Source: Planctomycetota bacterium (GTDB taxonomy: Bacteria > Planctomycetota > MHYJ01 > WSZJ01). Taken from it: 48,376 nt of DNA. Shown here piece after piece: positions 31,554-38,869 of the stretch; position 1 is the first letter of the stretch, and every line of letters starts with the position of its first letter. Made by a program: the position numbers and the translations under genes. Under the pieces are notes generated by a model. It saw only the letters and a program-made list of their open reading frames with translations. It ran no database searches and was not told the DNA's origin. The stretch covers positions 1 to 48,376 of the forward strand of contig JACPRD010000174.1 of assembly GCA_016190145.1 (NCBI GenBank), given 5' to 3'.

Positions 31554-31587
31554 GCCCCGCCGGGCATAACCCGGCGGGGCTTTTTTT
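31554..31587 (+). terminator. Attenuator terminator
   Basis: GCCCCGCCGGG (31554-31564) pairs perfectly over 11 bp with CCCGGCGGGGC (31570-31580) around CATAA and is followed by seven T (31581-31587). It stands between the leader peptide and the ribosome site AGGAGG (31591-31596) of the enzyme gene, so it can act as the regulated terminator. Confidence 0.92.
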
Positions 31588-31600
31588 GTCAGGAGGTCCC

Positions 31601-33247
31601 ATGAAAGTCGCCATCCAGGGCGCGCGGGGCAGCTTCAGCGAAGCGGCCGCCGCGCGGGTGTGGACGGACGTCGAGCTCGTGCCGTGCCGCGAGGCCGCGC
31701 ACGTGGTGGCCGCGGTGCGCGACGGAACGGCCGACGCCGGGATCCTGCCGGTCGAGAACAGCATCGTCGGCTCGGTGACGGCGACGTGGGACGTGATGCT
31801 GGAAGCGTTCGAAGGCAGGGCGATGCGGCTGACGGAGGAGGTGCTGCTGCCGGTGCGGCACGCGCTGCTCGCGCCGAAGGGCGCCGAGGCCGGGAAGCTG
31901 CGCCGCGTGCTCTCCCATCCCGTGGCGCTCGGACAGTGCCGCCGCTGGCTCGCGGCTCACGCCCCCGCCGCCGAACTCGTCGCCGAATGGGACACGGCGG
32001 GCAGCGCCGAGATCGTCGCGCAACTCGGCGACCCCGCGGTCGCGGCCATCGCCCCCGCCGCGGCCGCCGGCGCACTCGACGTCCTCGCGGACGGCATCCA
32101 GGACGACCCTTCCAACCAGACCCGCTTCCTCGCCTTCTCCCGCGATGGCGCGATCACCGACGGGCCACGCAAGACGTCCCTCGTCCTCCGACTCGATCAT
32201 CGCCCCGGCATGCTCGCGGCGGCGCTGCAGGCGTTCGCGGCGCGCGGCGTGAATCTCACGTCGCTCCAGTCCCGGCCCGAGCCGGCGGCGCCCTGGACGT
32301 ACCGCTTCTACGTGGACGTGGAAGGCGACCCGGCGGTGCCGCCGCTGCTCGAAGCGCTGGAGTCCGTGGAAGCGCTCGCCGCGCGCGCCGTCGTGCTGGG
32401 CTGCTACCGGGCCGCGACCCCGGGCGCCGCGCCCGCGCCGCGCCTGTCGCGCCCTGAAATCCCGCTGCACGACCGGCGGCGCTTCCCCGCCGGCACCGTC
32501 GTGCGCGTGGGCTCCGTCGAGATCGGCGGTCCTGCGCCGATCCTGATCGCGGGCCCGTGCTCGGTAGAAAGCGAGGAGATGATCCAGCGCACGGCCACCG
32601 CCGTCGCCGCCGCGGGCGCGCGGATGCTGCGCGGCGGGGCGTTCAAGCCGCGGACGTCGCCGTACGACTTCCAGGGATTCGGAGCGAAGGGGTTGCGCTG
32701 GCTTGCGGAGGCGGGGCGCCGCGCCGGGCTTCCGGTCGTGACCGAGGTCATGGGCTGGGAGGACGTCCCGCTCGTCGCCCGCCACGCCGACATGCTCCAG
32801 GTCGGCGCGCGCAACATGCAGAACTTCGCCCTCCTCCGCGCCCTCGGCCGCTGTGGCCGGCCCGTGCTCCTCAAGCGCGGCGCGGGCGCGACCGTCGAGG
32901 AATGGCTCATGGCCGCCGAGTACGTCCTTTCGTCCGGCAACCCGGACGTCGTCCTCTGCGAGCGCGGCATCCGCACCTTCGAGCGCGCCACGCGCCACAC
33001 GCTCGACCTCAACGCAGTCGTCCTCGCCCTGCAGCGCACTCACCTCCCCGTCCTTGTCGACCCGAGCCACGCCGCGGGCCTCCGCGCCCTCGTCCCCGCC
33101 CTCGCGATGGCCGGCCTCGCCGCCGGCGCGCACGGCGTCATCGTCGAAGTTCACCCCGACCCCGACCGCGCCCTGAGCGACGGCGCGCAGAGCCTGGACC
33201 TCGAGGCGTTCGAGCGGCTGGCGAGGCGGACGCGGGAGGCGGGGTAG
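31601..33247 (+). CDS. pheA-aroF: Fused prephenate dehydratase and DAHP synthase
   Basis: The protein has 548 aa. Residues 1-185 are prephenate dehydratase ([26 protein letters not shown], the DTAGSA motif at 131-136 and TRF at 174-176), which makes phenylpyruvate for Phe. Residues 190-270 are an ACT domain with the LQSRP variant of the ESRP motif, the usual Phe-sensing part. Residues 295-545 are a type I-beta DAHP synthase (AGPCSVES at 317-324, [19 protein letters not shown] spread after it, [11 protein letters not shown], and VDPSHAAG), the first step of the shikimate pathway. One chain thus carries the first and the Phe-specific late step. AGGAGG lies 4 nt before the ATG. Control by attenuation is indicated by the leader. 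Confidence 0.92.
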   Translation: MKVAIQGARGSFSEAAAARVWTDVELVPCREAAHVVAAVRDGTADAGILPVENSIVGSVTATWDVMLEAFEGRAMRLTEEVLLPVRHALLAPKGAEAGKLRRVLSHPVALGQCRRWLAAHAPAAELVAEWDTAGSAEIVAQLGDPAVAAIAPAAAAGALDVLADGIQDDPSNQTRFLAFSRDGAITDGPRKTSLVLRLDHRPGMLAAALQAFAARGVNLTSLQSRPEPAAPWTYRFYVDVEGDPAVPPLLEALESVEALAARAVVLGCYRAATPGAAPAPRLSRPEIPLHDRRRFPAGTVVRVGSVEIGGPAPILIAGPCSVESEEMIQRTATAVAAAGARMLRGGAFKPRTSPYDFQGFGAKGLRWLAEAGRRAGLPVVTEVMGWEDVPLVARHADMLQVGARNMQNFALLRALGRCGRPVLLKRGAGATVEEWLMAAEYVLSSGNPDVVLCERGIRTFERATRHTLDLNAVVLALQRTHLPVLVDPSHAAGLRALVPALAMAGLAAGAHGVIVEVHPDPDRALSDGAQSLDLEAFERLARRTREAG

Positions 33248-33248
33248 G

Positions 33249-33448
33249 CGCGAGAATCGGTCGCACCGCAAATCGAGCCTTGCTCCCGCGCCCACCGTCA
33301 CCCGCCGACGCCGCTCCCGCACGGCGGGGCGCGCAGCTTCACGGAGAATCTGGCAGGCCTGTTCGAGGACTTGCAGGGCGGCTTCGCTCCGGCGGTTGCC
33401 GACGTCCAGGATGGCGTGTCGGAACAGGTAGGCGTTCTCGGCGTTCAT
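33249..33448 (-). pseudogene. Remnant third copy of the TPR gene family
   Basis: An ATG at 33448 overlaps the stop of the upstream TPR gene (ATGA) and opens a frame beginning MNAENAYLFRHAI, the same start as the two intact copies. After 13 residues the family's LLRDAAYQL part is absent and the frame jumps to a TPR-like stretch (LDVGNRRSEAALQVLEQA) and then to Arg-rich sequence. The frame stays open on the strand opposite to the DAHP synthase gene, where I do not believe it. I read this as a deleted, decayed copy; the end coordinate is a guess. Confidence 0.5.
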
Positions 33449-34989
33449 ACGGGATCCTCAGGAGTCGGGATTCCGGCCTTGGCGCACGCCTCTCTCATGG
33501 AATCGGACCCGGGTTCGAAGGTCATGTCATGTCCGATTTGCTTGAGGATCGCTGCGCCCTGCCGCCAGAACTCCCGAGCTTCCTGGAACCTCCCTTGCGA
33601 GACCTGCAGGAGCGCGTACTCGCAGAGACTGATTCCCTCGCCTCGGGAATCCCGGACCTCGCGAAAGACTTTCAGAGCTGTCCGGATCGCCTGTTCGGAT
33701 CGCCTGTATTTGCCGCCCTTTCGATAGAGGACGGCCAGATTAACCAGTACGTTGCCCTCGCTTATCCTGTCGCCAACCTGGCGGTGAATCCCGAGCACCT
33801 GCCTGAACGTTCTCTGAGCCTGCGCACTCCGACCTGTTTCGTACTCGATGATGGCGCGGTTGCCCAGTGCGATGCCCTCATAGCGCCTGGAGCTGATTTC
33901 GCGCAGGATCTCAATCGACTGGTTACACACAACTTCGGCTTGTTCCCATCGCCTGGTTTTCGTGAATACATGCGCCAGATTTCCCAGCACGCCTCCCTCG
34001 GACTTCCTGTCGCCCAGTTCCCGATGAATCGCGAGACTCCGTTCGAAGTTCCGCTCAGCCTCATCGATCCGACGGGTTTGCAGAAAGAGCGCGCCCAGAT
34101 TGCACTCGACCATTCCCTCGAGACGCCGGTCAGCGACCTCGCGACTGATCGCCAGCGATTCTCCGAGGAGTAACTCGGCCGACGGGAAGCGGCCCTGGAT
34201 CCTGTGGAGGACACCCATGTTCGCAAGGGCATTCCCCTCGCGAAGACGATTTCCCAGTTTGCGGACGATGGCAATCGTGCAGTTGAGGATCTGCTCCGCT
34301 TGCGCGATACGGCCTGTCGCTTCGTAGACACCGGCCAGGCTCCCCAGACAAATCGCCTCGAGATCGCGATCGCCGGATTGGCCGTGGATGGCGAGCGCCT
34401 GCTCCAGGAACCGCTCAGCTTCTACGACTCGGCCCGTTTCTTTGAACAACCTGGCCAGGTCCGTAAGTGCGACTCCTTCGAGGCGTCGATTGCCGGCTGT
34501 CCGCTGAAGCGCAAGCGCCTGCTCGAACACAGGCTCGGCGCTCGTTCTCCGCCCGACGTGAGACAGAACGATGCCGAGACGGCGCAGGGCTAATCCCTTT
34601 TCGAATCCCGTGAGCAGTTGTGAAAGTTCTCGCCACGATCTCTCCGAAACGGAGTGCTGAAACGAGTGCTCCGCATCTTCCGCGGAGCGGCGAAGGTAGA
34701 GCTTCCGAGCTGCAATCATGGTATCCCCCTTCACGCTCGTTGAGCCGGACGCGACAAGAGCGTGTTCCGCGAGTTCCCGCGCGAAGGGATCTGTCGGGTG
34801 CGATTTGAAGGTGAGATTCTCTCTCGCATCCAGCGGCGGCGGCTCCGGCGGCCGCCCGCCGGCCAGAGCTTCGATCACTTCGAACGCCAGTCCATGCAGC
34901 CGCGCTCGGTCTCCGGGGAGCTGGAGCTGATACGCCGCATCGCGCAACAACGCGTGTCTGAACAGGTAAGCCGTTTCCGCGGAGTTCAT
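33445..34989 (-). CDS. TPR protein with a STAND/AAA-regulator C-terminal start, copy 2
   Basis: The protein has 514 aa. It starts MNSAETAYLFRHALLRDAAY and continues with LPGDRARLHGLAFEVIEAL. This is the segment that normally follows the ATPase in large AAA/STAND regulators and adenylate-cyclase-like proteins (YxFRHALxxxAAYxxL...R..LH). No Walker motifs precede it. A charged linker is followed by about eight 40-residue TPR units with LAIHRELGDRKSEG-type turns. It would be cytoplasmic and bind a protein partner. The ATG at 34989 overlaps the TGA of copy 1, and its own TGA overlaps the ATG of the remnant copy, so all are one operon. Base composition is less GC-rich than average here. Confidence 0.8.
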   Translation of the reverse strand: MNSAETAYLFRHALLRDAAYQLQLPGDRARLHGLAFEVIEALAGGRPPEPPPLDARENLTFKSHPTDPFARELAEHALVASGSTSVKGDTMIAARKLYLRRSAEDAEHSFQHSVSERSWRELSQLLTGFEKGLALRRLGIVLSHVGRRTSAEPVFEQALALQRTAGNRRLEGVALTDLARLFKETGRVVEAERFLEQALAIHGQSGDRDLEAICLGSLAGVYEATGRIAQAEQILNCTIAIVRKLGNRLREGNALANMGVLHRIQGRFPSAELLLGESLAISREVADRRLEGMVECNLGALFLQTRRIDEAERNFERSLAIHRELGDRKSEGGVLGNLAHVFTKTRRWEQAEVVCNQSIEILREISSRRYEGIALGNRAIIEYETGRSAQAQRTFRQVLGIHRQVGDRISEGNVLVNLAVLYRKGGKYRRSEQAIRTALKVFREVRDSRGEGISLCEYALLQVSQGRFQEAREFWRQGAAILKQIGHDMTFEPGSDSMREACAKAGIPTPEDPV

Positions 34990-36488
34990 GCGGGGGATTC
35001 TTCGAAGGGCGGCAGGCCGGCCTTGGAGCAAACCCGCTGCATTTCTCCGGATACGCGCTCCAGACCTCGGGTGTTGCCGATCGCGCGCAGGATGGCCGTC
35101 CCTTTGAACCAGTTCTCGCGCGCGTGCCCGAGCCGTTTCCGGGCGAGGAGCATCAAGGCGTACTGGCAGAGGTGCCAGCCCTCGGCACTCCTGTGGCGCA
35201 CTTCACGGTGAATTGTGAGCGCCTGCCGGATTCCATTCTCGGCCTTGCCGAACCGCCCGGTCTGCTCGTACACGCTGGCCCGGTTTCCGAGCGCCATGCC
35301 CTCCGAACGCCGGTCGCCAACTTCGCGATGAATGGCGAGCGCTGCATCGTAGCCCCTCTCTGCCTTCTCGAACTGTCCGGTGTCCCCGTAGAAGTTGGCA
35401 AGACCTGCCAGCGCGATCCCCTCCGATCGCCGGTCGCCGACCTCGCGCTGGATGGCGAGCGCTTCCTCGTAGCTACGTCGGGCCTGCTCGAAGCGGCCCT
35501 CGTCCTTGTACAGAATGGCCATGTTTCCCAGGTCCTTGCCTTCGTTGCCTCGTTCGCCGACTTCCCGATGAATGGTCAGCGCCAGGTTGTAGGCAACCTC
35601 GGCCTGCTGGAGTCGCCCGGATTCCTGATACAGGACGGCCAGTCCTCCCACCGCTGTACCTTCCAGGTTCCGGCGGCCGACTTCGCGGGCAATGGCGAGC
35701 GACAGCCCGTAGAACTGTTCAGCAAGGTCGGCGCGCCCTGTTTCCCGGTACAGGGTGGCCATGGCTCCCAGGACGACACCCTCATGCCGCCGGTTGCCGG
35801 CGTCGCGAAACACAGCCAGCGCCCGCTCGAAGCCCTGTTCGGCCTGCTCGACCCGCCCGGTTTCCTTGCGTAGCTGGGCCAGGCTTGCCAGGGCCAGTCC
35901 CTCGAAGGGCGGGTCCTGCCATTCGCGGTGCAGAGCGATCGCCTTCTCAAACATCGTTTCGGCACTCTGCTTCCCGCCAGCCAGATTTGACATGATGCCG
36001 GCCCGGCGGAACGCTTCGCCCTTCGCAACGCCCGTCAAAACCCCGGCGAGTTGCTGCCACAAGCGTCCCGACGCCTCGTTCTGAAAGTGCCTCTCAAGAT
36101 GTTCGGCGGCGCGGCGCAGGTACAGCGTCCTCGCCGCGGACATGGTCGCGCCCATTGAGCCCCAGACCTGTTGCGCAAGCCGGGCGTGTTCCGACAGCTC
36201 CTGCGCAAACGGGTCCATCGGATGTGGCTGGAAAGGGATCCCGCCGGTCTGGTCCAGCGGCGCCGGCGTCGGCGGCCGCCCGCCGGCCAGTGCTTCGATC
36301 ACTTCGAACGCCAGTCCATGCAGCCGCGCGCGGTCGCCGGGGAGCTGGAGCTGATACGCCGCATCGCGCAATAGCGCGTGTCGAAACAGGTAGGCGGTTT
36401 CCGCAGCGGTCGTGCTTGGCTCCGCCCTGAGCGAGCCCTTCGATTCGCTCCGCTCGCTCAGGGTGGTTCGAGTCGAAGGTGTATTCAC
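34986..36488 (-). CDS. TPR protein with a STAND/AAA-regulator C-terminal start, copy 1
   Basis: The protein has 500 aa from a GTG at 36488, which has AGGAGG about 9 nt upstream. The family start MNT is separated from AAETAYLFRHALLRDAAY by about 25 residues (PSTRTTLSERSESKGSLRAE and a few more) encoded by a REP-like palindrome inserted in frame (36425-36463). The rest parallels copy 2: the headless AAA/STAND segment, then about nine TPR units with LAIHREVGDRRSEG-type turns. The TGA overlaps the ATG of copy 2. A TTG at 36581 would lengthen the N-terminus without support. An AT-rich stretch at 36582-36602 is the probable promoter region. Confidence 0.8.
   Translation of the reverse strand: MNTPSTRTTLSERSESKGSLRAEPSTTAAETAYLFRHALLRDAAYQLQLPGDRARLHGLAFEVIEALAGGRPPTPAPLDQTGGIPFQPHPMDPFAQELSEHARLAQQVWGSMGATMSAARTLYLRRAAEHLERHFQNEASGRLWQQLAGVLTGVAKGEAFRRAGIMSNLAGGKQSAETMFEKAIALHREWQDPPFEGLALASLAQLRKETGRVEQAEQGFERALAVFRDAGNRRHEGVVLGAMATLYRETGRADLAEQFYGLSLAIAREVGRRNLEGTAVGGLAVLYQESGRLQQAEVAYNLALTIHREVGERGNEGKDLGNMAILYKDEGRFEQARRSYEEALAIQREVGDRRSEGIALAGLANFYGDTGQFEKAERGYDAALAIHREVGDRRSEGMALGNRASVYEQTGRFGKAENGIRQALTIHREVRHRSAEGWHLCQYALMLLARKRLGHARENWFKGTAILRAIGNTRGLERVSGEMQRVCSKAGLPPFEESPA
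36425..36463. repeat. REP-like palindrome inside a coding sequence
   Basis: CCCTGAGCGAG (36425-36435) pairs perfectly over 11 bp with CTCGCTCAGGG (36453-36463). The same kind of module, CCCTGAGCGAGCG followed by AAGGGAGCGAGTCGAAGGG, is inside element E near 20184-20220. Here it is translated as LSERSESKGSLR within copy 1 of the TPR genes and causes no frameshift. Confidence 0.85.
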
Positions 36489-36571
36489 CCGTGGATCCCT
36501 CCTCGGAGAGGCACGCAGGATCATAGTTTGGCGGGCTGACGAAATCCCCTTTCTCAGGAGTATCCGGAAAC

Positions 36572-36602
36572 GATCTTCCAATAAAGTCGTACATATTATT
36601 AA
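36572..36602. promoter_or_regulatory. AT-rich divergent promoter region
   Basis: The stretch around AATAAAGTCGTACATATTAT is by far the most AT-rich in this part of the window and lies between the divergent TPR operon and the repeat lipoprotein gene. TATTAT (plus strand) and TAATAT (minus strand) overlap at 36593-36599 and could serve as -10 boxes. No good -35 is visible on either strand. Confidence 0.35.
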
Positions 36603-36710
36603 GGCGTCACGCGCTCAGGACGCGGGGCCATCTCGCCTGAAGGGAGGGAACCGGCATGCACGCATGCAGGGTCAGAGAACCGCTATCCCCTCACCCCAAA
36701 GGAGGTCACC

Positions 36711-38561
36711 ATGCGACCCCTTACCCTCGCGCTCGTCACCGCGGCCCTCCTCTCAGCTCTCGGATGCCGCCGCTCGTCGGATGACGACAGCTCTTCCGTC
36801 AATTCGGGATCGTCCGGGTCCGGATCCTCTTCGGACGACTGCATCGTGGCCTGGTCCGCATCCAGCGCTTCCGTCAACGAAGGAGCCAGCGTCTCTCTCG
36901 ATCTCATTCTCGATGAATCCTGCGACCTGCCTGTGGAGATCTCCTTCAGCACGAGCGATTCCGCAAGGGTCCGCGCGCCGGCCACCATCTTCATTCCGGC
37001 CGGCTCCACCTCGGTGTCGGTGACGATCGAGACGGTCGGCGACGCCGACGCGGAGGTCAACGAAGCGTCCCTGAGCGCCTCAACCTCGGCCGGCGCGTCC
37101 GTTCTGGCGGTGGTCGTGACGGACGACGACCTGATCAGCGGCCCCATCGGCCCGGTGGGTCCTCTCGGCGTCGGCGTGGCGGGCAGCGTCAGCGCCGGAG
37201 CCGACGGCACCTTCGGGACCGCGGACGATTCGCTCATCGTGGCGTACGGAATCGGCGCGGAAGCGACCTCTTCCACTTCCGTGGTGATCGGGCCCGTCTC
37301 TCCCGGCCCTCACACCGTGCCGGTTGCGACGGGGATCGACGGCGCCGTTCTCATCATGACGAACGGCCCGGACGCCACGCTGGGGACTGCAGACGACCTG
37401 CTGATCCAGGTGCAGGGGATTCCGGCCGCGCCCTCGGTGACCGCCAGCGTGGCGGTCGGGCCGATGGAGGCGAGCCTGGGCCGGAGACCGGTCATGGTCG
37501 GGTCCCGCGCGGTGATCGCCTCCCGCGGCACGGACGGTGCCACGAGCCTGGACGACCGGCTTGTGGTCGTGACCGGAATCGGCACGGCTGCGCTCAACGT
37601 CGTGTTTGTCGCGATGGCGGGGCTGGCCTTCGAGGCGCCGTCGATCCCCGAGCGGTTCGACGACGATTCGATTCTCATCACGACGTCGGGGCCTGATTTC
37701 GCCTTCGGGACCGGGGACGAGGTCATGATCCGTGTTCGGGACATCGGAGTCGTCCCGGTCGCCGTGTCGCTCGTGACGGGCCGCATCCCCGGCGATTTCC
37801 GCGGCCAGCCGCTGGCTGTTTCGGCGACGACGGCCGCCGTCGTCTCGGCGGGCGTGGACGGCTCGATCTCTTCGCTCGACGACGAACTGCTGGTCGTGCG
37901 CGACCTCCTGGTTTCCCCCGATCCGGCGCTGCCGGTCGTCGTGGGGGCCGTGACGACCGACATCATGATCCGGGCCGTCGCTCCCGGCGGCGACATCGTG
38001 CTCATCGCCACCCTCGGGGCCGCGCTGCTCGATCCCGCGGATGACGAGATCGTCCTTGTCGGTTCCCTCTCCAGCGGAGGCATCCTTCCCCCGACTCCGC
38101 TTCCCGACCCCCGGCCGCGCACCGGCCTCGCCGGCCGCATCCTCGGGCTCTCCTCCTCCGTCGCCGTCCGGCTCAACAACGGACCCGACGGCAGTCCCGG
38201 AACCGACGACGACGCCCTGACGATCTTCTCCGGACTCGATGCCGCAGCGGGCAGTTCCCAGATCGCCACGGGCGCCGCCGCGGACTTCGCCCCGATGGAC
38301 TCCGCAGGACTGTCGGCAGCGCTGGTGGGTGAAGGGCCTGACGGTACTCTCGGAACCGCGGACGATCTGGCGATCCGTATTTCCGGGCTCGGCTCGTCGC
38401 CCCTGGTTGTCCAGGCGCGCGCCGGCGCGCTCGCGTTCCTCGAGCCTCCGGCGCTCGTGCAGTTGACGGGCGGGGGGCAGGCGATGGTCGGCGTCGTGGC
38501 CGGTCCCGACGGACTTCCCGGCACGCCGGATGATGTCCTGATCGTCGCACGACTGCCTTGA
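36711..38561 (+). CDS. Lipoprotein with nine GxDGTxGTxDD-type repeats
   Basis: The protein has 616 aa. The signal MRPLTLALVTAALLSALGC ends in a lipobox with lipidation at Cys19, then a Ser/Asp/Gly-rich linker (20-43). A Calx-beta-like domain follows (about 45-135, ending VVVTDDD). The rest is made of units of about 45-60 residues, each with an acidic loop such as GADGTFGTADDSLIV, GPDATLGTADDLLIQV or GPDGLPGTPDDVLIVA, nine by eye, suggesting a calcium-binding propeller or solenoid. It should be exposed on the cell envelope. The ribosome site AAAGGAGGTCACC directly before the ATG is close to perfect, so high expression is likely. No family is recognised. Confidence 0.75.
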   Translation: MRPLTLALVTAALLSALGCRRSSDDDSSSVNSGSSGSGSSSDDCIVAWSASSASVNEGASVSLDLILDESCDLPVEISFSTSDSARVRAPATIFIPAGSTSVSVTIETVGDADAEVNEASLSASTSAGASVLAVVVTDDDLISGPIGPVGPLGVGVAGSVSAGADGTFGTADDSLIVAYGIGAEATSSTSVVIGPVSPGPHTVPVATGIDGAVLIMTNGPDATLGTADDLLIQVQGIPAAPSVTASVAVGPMEASLGRRPVMVGSRAVIASRGTDGATSLDDRLVVVTGIGTAALNVVFVAMAGLAFEAPSIPERFDDDSILITTSGPDFAFGTGDEVMIRVRDIGVVPVAVSLVTGRIPGDFRGQPLAVSATTAAVVSAGVDGSISSLDDELLVVRDLLVSPDPALPVVVGAVTTDIMIRAVAPGGDIVLIATLGAALLDPADDEIVLVGSLSSGGILPPTPLPDPRPRTGLAGRILGLSSSVAVRLNNGPDGSPGTDDDALTIFSGLDAAAGSSQIATGAAADFAPMDSAGLSAALVGEGPDGTLGTADDLAIRISGLGSSPLVVQARAGALAFLEPPALVQLTGGGQAMVGVVAGPDGLPGTPDDVLIVARLP

Positions 38562-38581
38562 AGCGGTGGCCGTCCCTGCGA

Positions 38582-38616
38582 GGCGCGGCGCGAGTCCAAT
38601 GGGCTCGCGACGCGCC
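38582..38616. terminator. Strong hairpin between convergent frames
   Basis: GGCGCGGCGCGAG (38582-38594) pairs with CTCGCGACGCGCC (38604-38616) with one mismatch. A second hairpin, AACGAC with GTCGTT, lies around 38650-38667. No T-run follows. The position just after the lipoprotein stop suggests a transcript end. Confidence 0.5.
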
Positions 38617-38662
38617 CTGCCGACCCGGGCTGGGTGGCCAGATCCCAACGACGAACGGGTCG

Positions 38663-38869
38663 TTACTTCGTCGGCTCCGGCGTCGGCACGCCCGGATCCG
38701 GAGGCTCCACCGGCGGCGGCTTCGGCTTCTGCGGCGGCTTGGGCGGCTTCACCGGTTTCGGCGGCTTCGAATCCGGCGGCTTCGGCGGCTTCGACTTGTC
38801 GGGGACTTTGATCTCGGGCCGCACGGGCACCGGGACGGGGACCACGAACGGGTCCCCGGGTTTCGCCTT
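38663..38869 (-). pseudogene. Pro-rich tail in frame after the TGA of the upstream gene
   Basis: Directly after the TGA at 38870-38872 the same frame continues for 68 sense codons to a stop at 38663. It reads KAKPGDPFVVPVPVPVRPEI followed by KSKPPKPPDSKPPKPVKPPK-type repeats. This Lys/Pro repeat pattern is typical of real protein tails and unlikely by chance. It has no start of its own except a GTG at 38845. It may be a tail lost by a nonsense mutation, a read-through extension, or the result of a sequencing error. Confidence 0.55.
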
